Assembly (NCBI GenBank): GCA_003833135.1
Contig: QZLH01000093.1
Location: 74,065 to 135,176 of the forward strand
DNA length: 61,112 nt
Reading direction: 5' to 3'
Source: Oehlia diaphana
Lineage: Eukaryota > Glomeromycota > Glomeromycetes > Glomerales > Glomeraceae
This document shows, one piece after another, positions 35,340 to 47,051 of this stretch; within the stretch, counting starts at the first letter, position 1, and every line of letters starts with the position of its first letter. The notes below the pieces were generated by a model. The model saw only the letters and a program-made list of their open reading frames with translations. It made no database searches and was not told the DNA's origin. The position numbers and the translations under genes were made by a program.

Positions 35340-35647
35340 ATGTCATTAGATATTCTAATCATTTTGGAGCCTTTTACTAAAACTATATTAAATGCCTTCT
35401 TAAGATAATTTGCCCTTTAAGATGTATTATCATTTAGTCACATAGGTTCATATTGGACATCCTATCCATTTATTCTATGCAGATATACAATAATCCATAT
35501 TTGATCAAAAAAAATAAAGCAATCACTTAAAATAAACTTATTTATACCTTTATATAAACTTTTTGAATGTTTATATAATAAACTTTTTTTAAACTTTTAC
35601 ATATAATTTTTTTAAAACAAATACATAAACTTATTTAACTCTCAATA

Positions 35648-35918
35648 GCCCTGTTCATTTCCAGTCGGTTGCATTATTCAGTCAGATTTTGTTGTACAAA
35701 AATTATCCAATAAAATTTTTTATTTTCGATCACAAATTGAACTGCTTTAGATTGAAATTTAGTTCAAACTCCTCATATTGATATATATTTTTTTCCTAAA
35801 TGTTACGTAAACAGAAATTATTGGTTATTTTTTGGCGTTTGACCAAAAAATCCAAAAAAAATTGGGCTAAAAGTTCAGAACATGGTTGCATTGTATAAAC
35901 ACTGAAAATGAACAGAGC
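35648..35918. mobile_element. MITE, CCCTGTTCATTTCC family, copy 2
   Basis: It starts GCCCTGTTCATTTCCAGTCG and ends TGAAAATGAACAGAGC, flanked by TA on both sides (AATA|GCC ... AGC|TAAT). The interior aligns with the reverse complement of 20177-20500 across most of its length. The right TIR is more worn than the left. No coding capacity. Confidence 0.65.
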
Positions 35919-37069
35919 TAATATGAACTAAACGATAATATATAATTATCGTTCAGCCAAATAGGATCATGTATATTTTTAAACCGATATTTTTATAAGC
36001 CATAGCAATAACATATGATTGATATAATAAAGTGGAGTAAAAAAATGGCGTAAATCAAAAATGCCAGAATTATAACATTTTTATTGTATTGGCCACATGA
36101 CCCTTCATTGATTGGTAAAAATGGCTACTACATGGCCTATTTTTATCAGTCCTGTGACTGATATAGCTACTCTCCCATCCAATAATATGTATTTATCAAT
36201 AATTTGCTGTATTACGTCTTTGGACTCATAAACATACTAATTTTTGATAGATAATAAAAAACTGTAACAAAATGTTACAATCAGAATTAGATGTAAAAGA
36301 TAAACCAAGATTCAAAAATACACAAATGTTTTACAAAGTGAAGTAGAGTTTCTATACTAATGCCTACTGGATGTTTTGTTCATCTAAGTCTAAGTTATCT
36401 ATATTAATATAATATTAATAATCCGATTTTGTTTGTCCCAACATCGATATTCTGAATATAATAAAATGGTTGTCAGTTATGCAAAGAACATGAAGAGTCA
36501 GAAATAAACAATATTGACCTTAAAACTCACCAAATGTTTGTGTTCCCCGCCTAATGGAATTTCTGAATAGAATTGTAAGCTCCCTTGCAAATTTTGTGTA
36601 ATATCTTGTCTATTGTAACGTGTGACTGATAAATGTGATTTCAGATCCTATGACACATTTCAATTCATACTGACTCTCAGTTAATCAGTTTGTAATAATT
36701 TATCAAGAATCATTCATTATATATATGAGATAAATAATTAGTTATTCTTCACTATTTTTACACATACCTGCTAGGTTTAACATTATATCAAAAATGTCCT
36801 ACTTGTGTTATTACTTTTTCAAACTTTATTTCTAACTATCAATTTTTGTGTTTGCAGGTATACCTATATCATGGTACTTTATCTTATTTTAGGTGGTAAA
36901 ATTACAGAAAAATTTATAGTTAATATTTCTAATGAGATGTGAACTTCAATGAAAATTTCACATCTTTGGGATAAAATTTAAAAAAAGGCATCCCTGAGTA
37001 ATCCTTCGCACAAACTCAAATTATGGAAAGTCACTCTTCCTACCAGTTACACAAATGACAAAAAAAAAT

Positions 37070-37219
37070 GAAAACACTCACCCATGAATCTATTAACATT
37101 GAGAAGGAACTTGGTGGTGAATTATTGAATGCAGAAGATAATATTAAAAGTAAGATTGATAAGGAATCTGCTGATAGTTATATCTATTCTCATGCAAACA
37201 CCATTGCTCATGACCACTG
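37070..37219 (+). pseudogene. Exon-like relic ending at a GTAAGT donor
   Basis: An open stretch beginning ATGAAAACACTCACC encodes a charged segment (ESINIEKELGGELLNAED, later SYIYSHANTIAHDH). It stops at GTAAGTATTT, a good donor. After an acceptor-like TTATTAG (about 37290) the text SGSKRKAENS and AKKEKLE follows with stops. The pattern is that of a decayed spliced gene; the family is not identified. Confidence 0.3.
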
Positions 37220-39184
37220 GTAAGTATTTCCAATGGTTTACCTCCCGAACAAGAAATTCGCATTATTTTGCATCTTATATATTTTATTAGATCAGGCTCT
37301 AAAAGGAAAGCAGAAAATTCAAAGGAGAATTAAGCCAAAAAAGAAAAACTAGAGTAAGAGCAAGAGGAACAAGGTATTTTCTTCTAATATTGGAAACGCA
37401 ATTACATAAGAATTCTGATCCTGGTCCGGTTTTTGGGTTTCAAAATATAGCCAAATATAAACCTCTTAAGGGGGAACTATTTAATTAAAAAAAAAAATTC
37501 CAGGTTACTTTTGCATGATATACGCATAAAGAAATTAACTGTTCAATATTTTGTAAAATAACATAAATGAAAGTAAAATCTTATTCGCTAATCTAGAAAA
37601 TACATTAAATAAAGAATAATCCAATTACACTAGTATTTCACCTACGTATATATATTTAGTATTTAGAATAAAAAATTGTTATCACACAATCATATTATAA
37701 GAAAATTTACCCTTCCACACCTTTTTTAACGTCAATTTTTTTTTTTTTTTGATATGATCGGGCGTGAAATCGATGTTGATTGCGCAGCTAGCTAAAATTG
37801 ATTTCTACTTGTACTTTACAGGATATTATTCCTAAAATATTTTGGAAAAGCCAACATCCATATTTTCATAGGATTATGAATAATATTAAGTTTTCTGTGA
37901 CACCGAAAAATTTCATAGAACAATCAGTAAAATCCAGACGATTTTTAAATTATAAATGTATATTTAAAAACAATCCAAATTTCTTATGCATTACGAAATG
38001 TTTGTGAAAAGCGATAAAAAAATAGTAAGGAATTTCTATACAATTTTAGACTTAGATCATTCTTCTACATAATAATGGACGACTATTAGGAAATGTGGTA
38101 CAGTAGTAATTTTGAATTTTAAATGATGGCGAATATTACAGTATGATATTACAGTTGAAGTTGGTAATGACCTTGACGTAAAAATATTTCGTGCTCATAT
38201 AAAATTTATTTTAAGTTATTGTTCCCATGTCTTTACGCATATATTACTTAGATTATTTGCCTTTTAGCTTATTGAGATAATAAAGGTTTTTTATAGATAT
38301 ACAACTTACAGTACCTACTAATTGTTTCAAAAGCGTATCTTATCTTTGATCTTATATAATAGTGTATAATGTACAGTATATAGTTAAACATTATTTGTAA
38401 TATTTTGTTCATATTGAGCGTGGATTGTGTAAAGTCTATGTATCATGATGTGCTAAAGTAAAGAATTAATAGTAAATAAAATAAAGTGAAAAATGCTTGA
38501 CGTCAATAAAATATTCTTTCTTTACTACTTAAGTTTATCCTTATTACAAAATAGTTATGAAATCGATATAAAATAGAATAATTATTTTTTTTAAAAAATA
38601 AATAATTTGTTATTGCGATTAAATTTTATTTTTATTTTTATTTTTAATCAACTAATAAAAATCAATGTTAAATATTTAGATAGTTCAAATAATTATTAAA
38701 TTAGAATAATTGCGTAGAATAATTGCGTATTTTCCTTAAAAAAATACGCAATTATTCTAATTTAACAAATATTGTTTAGACAAAAAAAAACAATAATGTT
38801 GTTATTTATTTTATTTGATTTGAAGTAGGTCAATTTGGTTAAATACATGGAGAATCGAGTATAAAGAAACTATCCAGAATTCTAGATAAACATCCTACTA
38901 AAATTGTTCTCCCATGAAAACATCAGGACCACCTTTCGTTAAAAAAAGAAACTTAAATCTAGTGAAATGGTGTCACTAGAATAGGCAACGAAAAGGAATT
39001 ACAAATTAAGTAAAGCAATCTAAATTAAAAAGTTCAGATCCGTATTTTTCGAGGGAACTGCCATACATAAATGCTGTCAGTACTAAGGATGTTAATAACA
39101 CTGACTAAAAAAGTAAAAAAATAAATTAAAAGAGGCTTTGCCTTCCTGATGGTCATCGGGCGCATGGTTGAAGGATGAAACTTC

Positions 39185-39337
39185 TTAGGGAAATACGGTA
39201 TCGTGGTAGCTTGACGAAGGATCCTTCATCATAGGACGCTTGTGTAATCTGCGTAATAATTGTTTGGTGTCATCCGAGATATCTGAAAAAGAACCACCTG
39301 CATCAGATGATTCGTATGCTAGTGAGAATTCTTCCAT
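39185..39337 (-). other. Small coding-like frame, 50 codons
   Basis: An ATG-to-TAA frame starting MEEFSLAYESSDAGGSFSD and containing TKQLLRRLHKRPMMKD lies in DNA of more balanced base content than its surroundings. It may be a mini-gene or a broken piece of a repeat-encoded protein. No domain recognised. Confidence 0.3.
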
Positions 39338-40399
39338 TCTTTTCTTAATGATTTATAATTTATCAGCTTAAAACATTTCGAATTTTGCTTATCTGTTAAG
39401 AAATTTCTCGTTATGAAGATGTTCTACATATTTGTATTTACTTGTGCTTTCAGTTATTCTTGCCTTTGAGAGTGCCGATTTTGTCTTGTTCAAGAAATTT
39501 CTGGGTGTTTTGCAATTCTTTTACACTAGTATTTCATTTTTTGCTGACTTTTTTAATGTGACGTTGCCACATATCGGAATTGGGATGTTTTTATAACAGG
39601 GGCTGGAGGAGTTTAAATATGAGCTTGCCTTTTAAGTATTATTTCAATAGAAGGAATGATATTAGGAGGAGGTTGAGGGATTTATTAATGTTACATTGTG
39701 TCGCATTATTAATAGGATTTGTGAGTCAGTGCTAGAAGTAGATGTGGGTTGTCTAATTTGGTTATATCGATATGTTTTGCGTCTAAAAAAAAAAAAAAAA
39801 ATGAAACCAGCTAGCCCCTATAAAAAATTTATTCTGTATTTTTTTGTTTCATGTTATCCCTGTAAATGTATCATATCCCCGGTATTTATAGCCTCAAAAC
39901 ATGGAAATTATCCAAGATAATCTACCTAAAATTAAAAAATCAAGATTGATTTTTCTGTAAACTAAAAAGTGAGAGAGCATTTTACTAATTCTGATTGTGT
40001 TGAGTATTTCATTGGTGCTTGATTGTTGATCAGCTAACTCAAAGAAGATAAACATTTACTCCTCCGTTTTTGGTTTCATAAATCTACTGTTACATGAATT
40101 TTGTCGAAATTTTTGAATTAACGGGCTTTGATAATGACATGATAAAGTGACATAAAAAATGAATGATTTTTTATTAATAAAGATGTTTTATATTTGCGAA
40201 AATGTGTTTTGAGGACGAAGTGTACGTTAAAAAATTTTTGAAAGGCGATAATAAGAATAAGAATCACGGGACCACCTTGATTCTCGGGCCGAATGATTTT
40301 CCGAACAAGTATATTAAAAGTTAGCGTATTGTTGGCGTTTAGCAATTTTTGTATTTATTTCTTTTAAGTACGAAATTTACTTGAAATTTTAGAAGATAA

Positions 40400-41170
40400 T
40401 AAATTTTATGATAATAAGCTATTGGGTTCGTTACGACCATTACGTAAAAATTTTTTATGCACGTATGGTCATTTTAAATTATCGTTCCTCCTTATTTTAT
40501 AAAGAGTTTTATCAACTGACGTTAATAAAAATAAAAATGATGAACATATTAAATTACCAAACAATTTGTCCTGAAATATTTCAATTATTTATTGAGGTAA
40601 GGAGAATTGAAATAATAAATTATGATGATTTTTTTTTTTTTAAAAAAACATATATATATATATATTAAATACTTATATGGAAATATTCATTTTAGATATA
40701 TCTATGGAGGAAGGTCTTTAGAAGAATATGATACATTTAAATTTACCTACCGATATACAAGTAACAAACTTTATCACAATATCCAACCAAATAACAACAT
40801 GGGGATTACAAGTGCAGAAATGAAACTATTTTTGAAGGAGTTTTTGAAATTTTTAATTGCATCAAGTGAACTTGGCCTTAATGAATTAATCCCTCATTTG
40901 GTGTCGTTTTTGATTGAAAACAAAAAAAAAAAAAAATTTGGATGCGAACAAAATTTTACCATGATATATAAAACAAGTTTTAAGAATATTCTTCTTTCTT
41001 AAAATTACGTCGGGAGAACCAGAGAAAAATTTCGATTTTTACTTTTAGTAAAATGACTGGTTTCTCAACTTCAACATGACAATGTTCAATTGAATGCTTT
41101 TAAAGTTTGGGAAAATGTACTTAAATGGATTAATGAAGCTTATTATTTTCGTGATCAACATATTAAGCTA
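40400..41170 (+). pseudogene. Decayed BTB-domain gene A
   Basis: Successive pieces match the usual fungal BTB-BACK pattern. VKIFYARMVILNYRSSLF (near 40448) is the BTB core. PEIFQLFIE then runs into a donor-like GTAAGG, and after an acceptor-like TTTTAG comes RYIYGGRSLEEYDTF (near 40698). SSELGLNELIPHLVSFLIEN (about 40860-40920) follows, then NVQLNAFKVWENVLKW (near 41085), typical of the BACK region. Stops and frame changes separate the last pieces. Proteins of this type usually act as adaptors for cullin-3 ubiquitin ligases. This copy looks dead. Confidence 0.6.
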
Positions 41171-41329
41171 TTGTCACAGGATATTTTTTTTCTTTTTTTT
41201 TATTTATATTTTATATTATTTATTATTTGATATCGGTTTATTTTTAGTTATGTTACATAGAGATATTTTTAGTTATTTAATGATTAGATAAAATCGGAAG
41301 CTTAGTGGTGGGAAAGTGGCTGAATTAAA

Positions 41330-41800
41330 GGTGGCTTAATAGACAATCTTCACGAGGCGAGATTGGCCGGGCCGGGTGGCAAATCTGCTCGATAGTCAGA
41401 TTCGCATATAGAAAGAACTGATGGTGGAGGAGTAGTTAGAGAAGTTCGTGTAGGTTTTATTTTCAATAGATGGATATTACAGAACGTCGATAGAGGCAGT
41501 AATATCGTATTTTATTCAAGTGTTAATAAACCAGCCTGTTTGTTTCCGATTTATAACAACTCGTTTATTTCTTTAGAGTGTTTATCTTTTATCGACCTTT
41601 TGTTACATATCGATTATAAACAGATTAATATATACACGTTTCACATCGTTATCATTTACTTATCGTTATCAATTGCTTATTGTTTGTACATACATTAACC
41701 GATTTGCTTTAACGCCTGATATCTAACGTCATAATATCTATCATTTGTTAACGATCCTACCTGACTGAACGTCAAAAACCGGTGGTGACACTATTAGAAT
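41330..41800. mobile_element. Candidate solo LTR
   Basis: A block of unusual composition begins around TGATGGTGGAGGAGTAG (about 41420) and ends AAAACCGGTGGTGACAC (about 41795). The end resembles an LTR/primer-binding-site junction (TGGTGACA) of Ty3-type elements. It lies between the two BTB pseudogenes. No flanking target duplication was verified and no second LTR is present. Confidence 0.28.
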
Positions 41801-42285
41801 TGGTTTTTTATAATAAATTTTTTATATTTTTTTATAATTTCACAAATTTGGATTCTTCTCATCATTTTTCATTCTGAATTCTGCAAAAACATTCTAAAAA
41901 CACTGTCTCTTTCATGAAATAGTTAGAGTTCGATTTTTTTAAAAAGAACTGCAACAAGCATTTGGTAAGCTTTCTAACTGCTTCTCTACAGGAATTTTTT
42001 TTTATATTGAGCAATTTCAAAAAAAAGAACTTTCTATTTTCATTTTCTTCAAGTAATTATGTATCTGGTTGTATTTTTATTATTGCTTAAAAGTTAATAA
42101 ATCATGATTTCTCGAATTTTAAAATTTCATTTTTTTTAATGGGCAAATGGATATCATGAAACAAGTTCGGCATTTGTACCGCCAATAAATAATTTATAAT
42201 TTAAATGTTAATATGTTAATATCCAAAAATCCGGATATAATATGCCCTGTATAATTTTCTCTATTCCGAATTCGGTAATTAAAAC

Positions 42286-42452
42286 TACAGTCAAACCTTA
42301 TGTCTGAAATTTTTAGAAAATGTCGTTATATCAAAGTTATACCGATATTTATATGTCCTCACATATAGTGGGAAAATAAAATTTTATCGGTATATCGTGT
42401 TTTTAATAGTATATGGGTATATCGAATATCGGTATATCGAAGTTAGACTGTA
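42286..42452. mobile_element. Short pogo-like MITE
   Basis: The left end TACAGTCAAACCTTATGTC and the right end GATATATCGAAGTTAGACTGTA (inverse TACAGTCTAACTTCGATAT) form imperfect TIRs. The 167-bp interior is rich in ATCGGTATATCG words. These are the usual ends of Tc1/mariner-pogo non-autonomous elements. Confidence 0.55.
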
Positions 42453-42609
42453 TCTATAGTTACATGATCAATAAAACAATTTAAATAAGGCACCAACTCC
42501 AAACTCTGATTTTCTTATTATTTATATTACAACAATGTCATCAAAATTAGTCATCTAGCGACTATGAAAAAAATTTTTTGAAACATTGAAACAGAATCTG
42601 GTATGATGT

Positions 42610-43400
42610 TTTATTTATTCTGGAGTAGATCTAAATATCAAAGAAATTTATGCTAATTCAAATATTTTATGTACCTAGATCTCAATCTTTTCGTTCTACA
42701 TTTTGTAATGAATGGACTGAGAAAGAAAGTGGAATGTTTGTATAAGAAAATTTATTGTTTTCATTTTAAAAGTGGATTCTAATTACAATTTATGTTATGT
42801 TTATTTGGAAATATTGAATTATAGAATTTACAAAGTCATGATATATTAAAATTATTGATAGCAGTTGATGAGATTATAGAGTTTTTTGATTGAGCATCAA
42901 ATTGAATTTTGCGTCAAGATCCAACTGGAATTTCTGAGACTATTTATCAATATGAAAAATTTTGAAAATTTTATCAATTTAAAAGCTCCTTTAATAGAAT
43001 AATTATTAAAAGGAGAAGACTTGATTATGAATGAAATTGAAAGAAGAATTCCCACATAATCATAGAAAACTATATAAATTATTGAAATGGAGTTTTGCTC
43101 AACAAAATGTACAGAATGATCCGACGGAATGCGAATGGAGTAAAGATGATATTACAAAGATTGAAAGTGTATTGTAATTCGATTTTATGATATTGAACCC
43201 ACAAATTTCTTTTATGAAGTTTATTGCTACAAGAAAATTTTACAAGATTTATTCATGGCCTCTTGAATATCATACAGTTCGGAATGGACCAACTATGAAT
43301 AATTTATATCGTTTTATTAATATTGGATATGAAAACATTTATGCTAAAATAGGGATTCCAGAAAAATTCGAAGATTATGAAGTATTTCTATAATTAAAGT
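42610..43400 (+). pseudogene. Decayed BTB-TLDc-type gene B
   Basis: VDLNIKEIYANSNILCT (42626 onward) is a clear BTB strand-helix. A one-base frameshift near 42684 precedes RSQSFRSTFCNEWTEKESGM. Later pieces are HDILKLLIAVDEI (about 42838), KLYKLLKWSFAQQNVQNDPT (about 43065) and, in an open frame ending at 43393, NGPTMNNLYRF plus EKFEDYEVFL, which fits the C-terminal end of TLDc domains in this fungal lineage. Several stops intervene. It is a separate dead copy from the BTB relic at 40400. Confidence 0.6.
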
Positions 43401-45073
43401 ATTCATTTTCATTATTTAAAAAACACAGTCTTCTAAAAATTGTTTCATTATCAATAATTTTGTGTACCCTAAGCAATACAGCTTTAAGCAAATATTTTAA
43501 TTTAAAATATGAATGATAAATATTACGTGTACGTGATGACTTATGGCAAATGATCGTGTAACTATAGATTTTATAATGGGAACTAGAAATCATCCATTAT
43601 AAACTTATAATCCTGTAAGACGAGAGACATCAATCCATTATTTATTAATTCGTGGACAAGTTGCCGAGTTAAAGATACAACTCGTGCTATGAGCTCACGC
43701 ACATGCCATTCAAGATGTTCTAAAGTATTACTTAACTATTATACAGAAAATCATACACAAAAAATGCGAAAACAATATGTTAAACCGATAATCTGTTGAT
43801 GTGTTAGTTGGATATTTTGTAATAATAATATATACTAGGGGTCATAAGCATAATAACAGATAATGAATGTTCATGATTTATTGTGAATTTTATGGATTAT
43901 TTTAATTTTAGTAGTTAAATTAAAATAAATTTTATAAAACTGGCGCAGTATTTTCTTACGTCACTATTTCGGGCGAAATTATTGTAAATTCCGATTGAAG
44001 TTATAATGTTGACCCAAATTTAGTTAGCAGTTTTTTCAGTTTAATCTGAGATTCTTCATTATACTATGTTAATCCCTTATTTTGCTTATTTTGGTTTGAT
44101 TGACATCCAAATTTAGTGGATTAATTAGTTTATTTTATTGTATAGCAGATGGTACTGCATATGATCTCTACGCATACTAACTGTTAAAGTCAGTTAAAAA
44201 ATTATTAGCAACTTTTAGTAAGTCAGCTAATTGATCTATTCGAAAATAATAAATAATATTGTTATACAAACGCTTGAATATTTCTATAAAAAGAAGACCA
44301 TTACTTAATAATGAAGTGAATATATTTTAGCATGTGTATTTTGTTGACAGATTAGTTTATAAATGAATACTCTACGCCAAACATTTTTTCCATGATGTTC
44401 TCAATTACGTGTATCTGTAATTTTCAAAACAAGTCGTAAATTGTTCTTTTTTATCTAAGGTTTTTAAAGTATAATTTTTATTTATTTTGGTTAGATTTTA
44501 CTAAAAGTGTTGATATTAAAAAATCCAGATCTCATTTACATACGAATTTTGTAGAAAATTTTACAAAGGATCAATTATTATAATAATGCCAAATCGATTT
44601 GTAAATGAAAGTTAGTTGATCAGTTGATCAACGCGGGGGAAATTTACATTAAATTACGCATCATAAAATTTCCAAAAACGCGTTATAATGGTCCGATTTA
44701 TAATAACAAATCCTTTAACCAAAAAAGGAGGTTTTATTTGAAGTCAAAATATTTTCACTTATATGAATTTTTATTAAATTTCATAATATTAACTATTCGT
44801 AAGGTAGAAATATTTTATTGATAATATGCCAAATTGGATTGTAAATGAGTTCAGAAATTTAATAATTGAATGTCAAGAGAATTTGGTTATAAATGGGTTT
44901 TAGAAATTCAATAATAAAATTTCACTTATTTATACCCCCTCATTTCTCCCTGATTCGTACCTAAACTCTGTATTCGTTACAGAATATATTCTTTATTAAT
45001 TCAAAAATAACAAATATTCAAAAAGCAATATCGACTTTTTATACTTCTGTACTTATTATTTACAATTCATAAG
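43401..45073. other. Intergenic region, A/T-rich
   Basis: No convincing gene or element. A short direct repeat (TTGATCAGTTGATCAACG, near 44612) and a repeated phrase (ATAATGCCAAAT, 44583, resembling ATAATATGCCAAAT, 44821) are visible. The last 150 bp lead into the small gene at 45074 and contain a TATA-like TTTATACTTC at about 45036. Confidence 0.45.
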
Positions 45074-45439
45074 ATGTCTGGTCCAAGCAGCAATTGTTCA
45101 TTTGACTTTGATGGTTCATCTGCACGTGCAAAGTTTGATACTTCATTACTTAACTTACGTGATGAAAATGTAAATTTTAAGTTGTTTAGCACGTCAGCGG
45201 AAACGAAAGCTGGATTAACTGGTCTTGGGATGAAGGCAGGTGTTAATTTGGCAGAAGTTGAAACTTCTGATGGTATTAAAGCAAGGGTTGGGCTTAATTT
45301 TGATTCAGGTACATCAATTAGTAGCGATGGTGTAGAAGCTAAGGTTGGAGGTTTAGGTGTTAAAGTCGGAAAAGTAACAGGTGTTAGCACACCTTTTGGA
45401 GAGGTTGAAATTAATTTTGAAAAATTTCTTGGTTTATAA
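45074..45439 (+). CDS. Small Gly/Val-rich repeat protein, 121 aa, unknown function
   Basis: Intronless frame MSGPSSNCSFDFDGSSARAK ... ending EINFEKFLGL, with no signal peptide or membrane helix. Alternating small and charged residues form short beta-strand-like repeats (GMKAGVNLAEVET, GIKARVGLNFDS, GVEAKVGGLGVKVGK) and a final TPFGEVEINF. The layout suggests a beta-rich or beta-solenoid-like fold. Similar Gly/Ala-rich strands with a closing FG-(x)2-VEI motif occur, as I recall, in uncharacterised animal proteins, but this is weak. Base composition is more even than the flanks, and an AATAAA occurs at 45582. The minus-strand frame over the same region is a shadow. No operon-like neighbour. Confidence 0.7.
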   Translation: MSGPSSNCSFDFDGSSARAKFDTSLLNLRDENVNFKLFSTSAETKAGLTGLGMKAGVNLAEVETSDGIKARVGLNFDSGTSISSDGVEAKVGGLGVKVGKVTGVSTPFGEVEINFEKFLGL

Positions 45440-47051
45440 TTGTCCACATTTTAAACTGATCAATAGATAATAATTTATCTCGATATTTCTATTTATTTAT
45501 CGTTATATCTTCAATTATTTGATAACAGCGTTATCAATATAAACATAGTATAGTTCTTTCATATTTGTATTTTGTTTTATAAATAAAGTTATTACTTATT
45601 ACTATATTATGTATTGAACATTTGTAAATTGGATTTATCATTACATATATATGATTTTAAGTGAAGTGTAGTTCAGAATTTTTACTTTTACATAAATTCA
45701 CTCTTTGATTGTTTGTGAGATGAAAGAAATAAAGCACAAATTATTGTGAATCAATTCGTCCAATAGGGTACCTATTTTTCTTTTAACCTGATTATCCATT
45801 ATCGATATTGTCATATTGATCAAGCCAATAGTAAAACTTTAAAATTATATTCCATTACATTCATTTCTTTATTTGGCCTATAGATAATGTGATCAGTCGT
45901 CGACACATGATTACATTTAAATACTTGTAAAAAAAAATTTGCAAACGTATTTAGTCATATGACGCGGTCGACGCATTGCAAAAGTGAAAAGATGTATTAT
46001 CACTATGCTTTTTTAATTCACTGTAAAAATGGTTTTACTACACCTTTTATGTTATGTAAACATACAATGCACTATTTATTATATTGCAATAGTACATTTA
46101 TTTTTTATTTTTATTTTTAGAGTGAACGAATCAATAGTGGAGATTACATAAGATCAAAAAACTAAAAGTAATTAATTTGGCTATCAGATATTTCTTACCT
46201 CACGCCTATCAAAAATTATTACTTTTTGTCAGTGAACCAGTACCTAGTTCTAATCGTATTAAAGCAGCAGCCATCATTAAATATTAATTTACTTTTCAGA
46301 TAATATACTTCATATTCGATATAATATTTATTTTTGATTAAAAAGAAAAAACTTTTTATATGGGTATAAAATTTCATTTAAGTTCTAAAAAATTTGAGAA
46401 TTGTGTAAATGAGAAATATTATTGCATTTCCTTTTTTTTTGGTTTAATTTTATTTTTAACCATTTGACAGTTTACATGTTGATTACCAATTTTCATTTAA
46501 AATTCAATTTAACATTATTATTTTATTTCTTTGCAGAATTTTTCGTAAAATTTATGTATAAATGAGATTTTGATATCTATTTTAAGAAAAATCTAGTCAA
46601 AATAGATGTCAATTATGAAATGATAAAAAGAACCATTTACAACATGAACTCATGAAGAGCATCGTGAAAAAAAATAAATAAAGGTATAAAAGAACGTCTT
46701 TTACCTTATTGTGTTGTTTTTTTTTTTATTCTTGATAACAAATTTTGGTAAAATGCGTGGAAGAAGACAGATTGGTACAAAGAAATCACAAACTAAAATA
46801 TTTTCACTTAATTATAAAAAAAACAATAATCTTTATATATAAAAAATAATTTGAATTATTCAAAATTATTCAACCATTTTGTACTGGGTTACAATTACTC
46901 TAAACTAATATGATTCATTACTTTCACCTTTTAGGCACAATATAATTAAAATATCATTAACAAAAAAATAATTTATTTGCTTGTATTTTATATTAGTTAT
47001 GTATTCAAATAGGAATAATCTTAATTATTTTATTTACATTATTCATTTTCT
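45440..47051. other. Intergenic region
   Basis: A/T-rich DNA between the small gene and the 3' end of the kinase-Sel1 gene. AATAAA at 45582 may end the small transcript. No other supportable feature. Confidence 0.45.

Larger units (their letters stand above)
35919..40399. other. Gene-poor intergenic region with coding relics
   Basis: This A/T-rich stretch has no intact gene. Exon-like relics lie at 37070-37219 and 39185-39337. The rest shows homopolymer runs and short unassignable frames, including a 69-codon frame at 37798-38007 with no domain. Confidence 0.45.

Noticed and set aside
40655..40672. (TA)n and (AAT)n tracts (also 18384-18421, 22904-22921, 49838-49850) as special elements
   Set aside because: They are ordinary microsatellites in an A/T-rich genome.
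45067..45447. 126-codon minus-strand frame over the small gene
   Set aside because: The plus-strand frame has a better start context, a polyadenylation signal and regular strand repeats. The minus frame is Pro/Thr/Ser-rich antisense.
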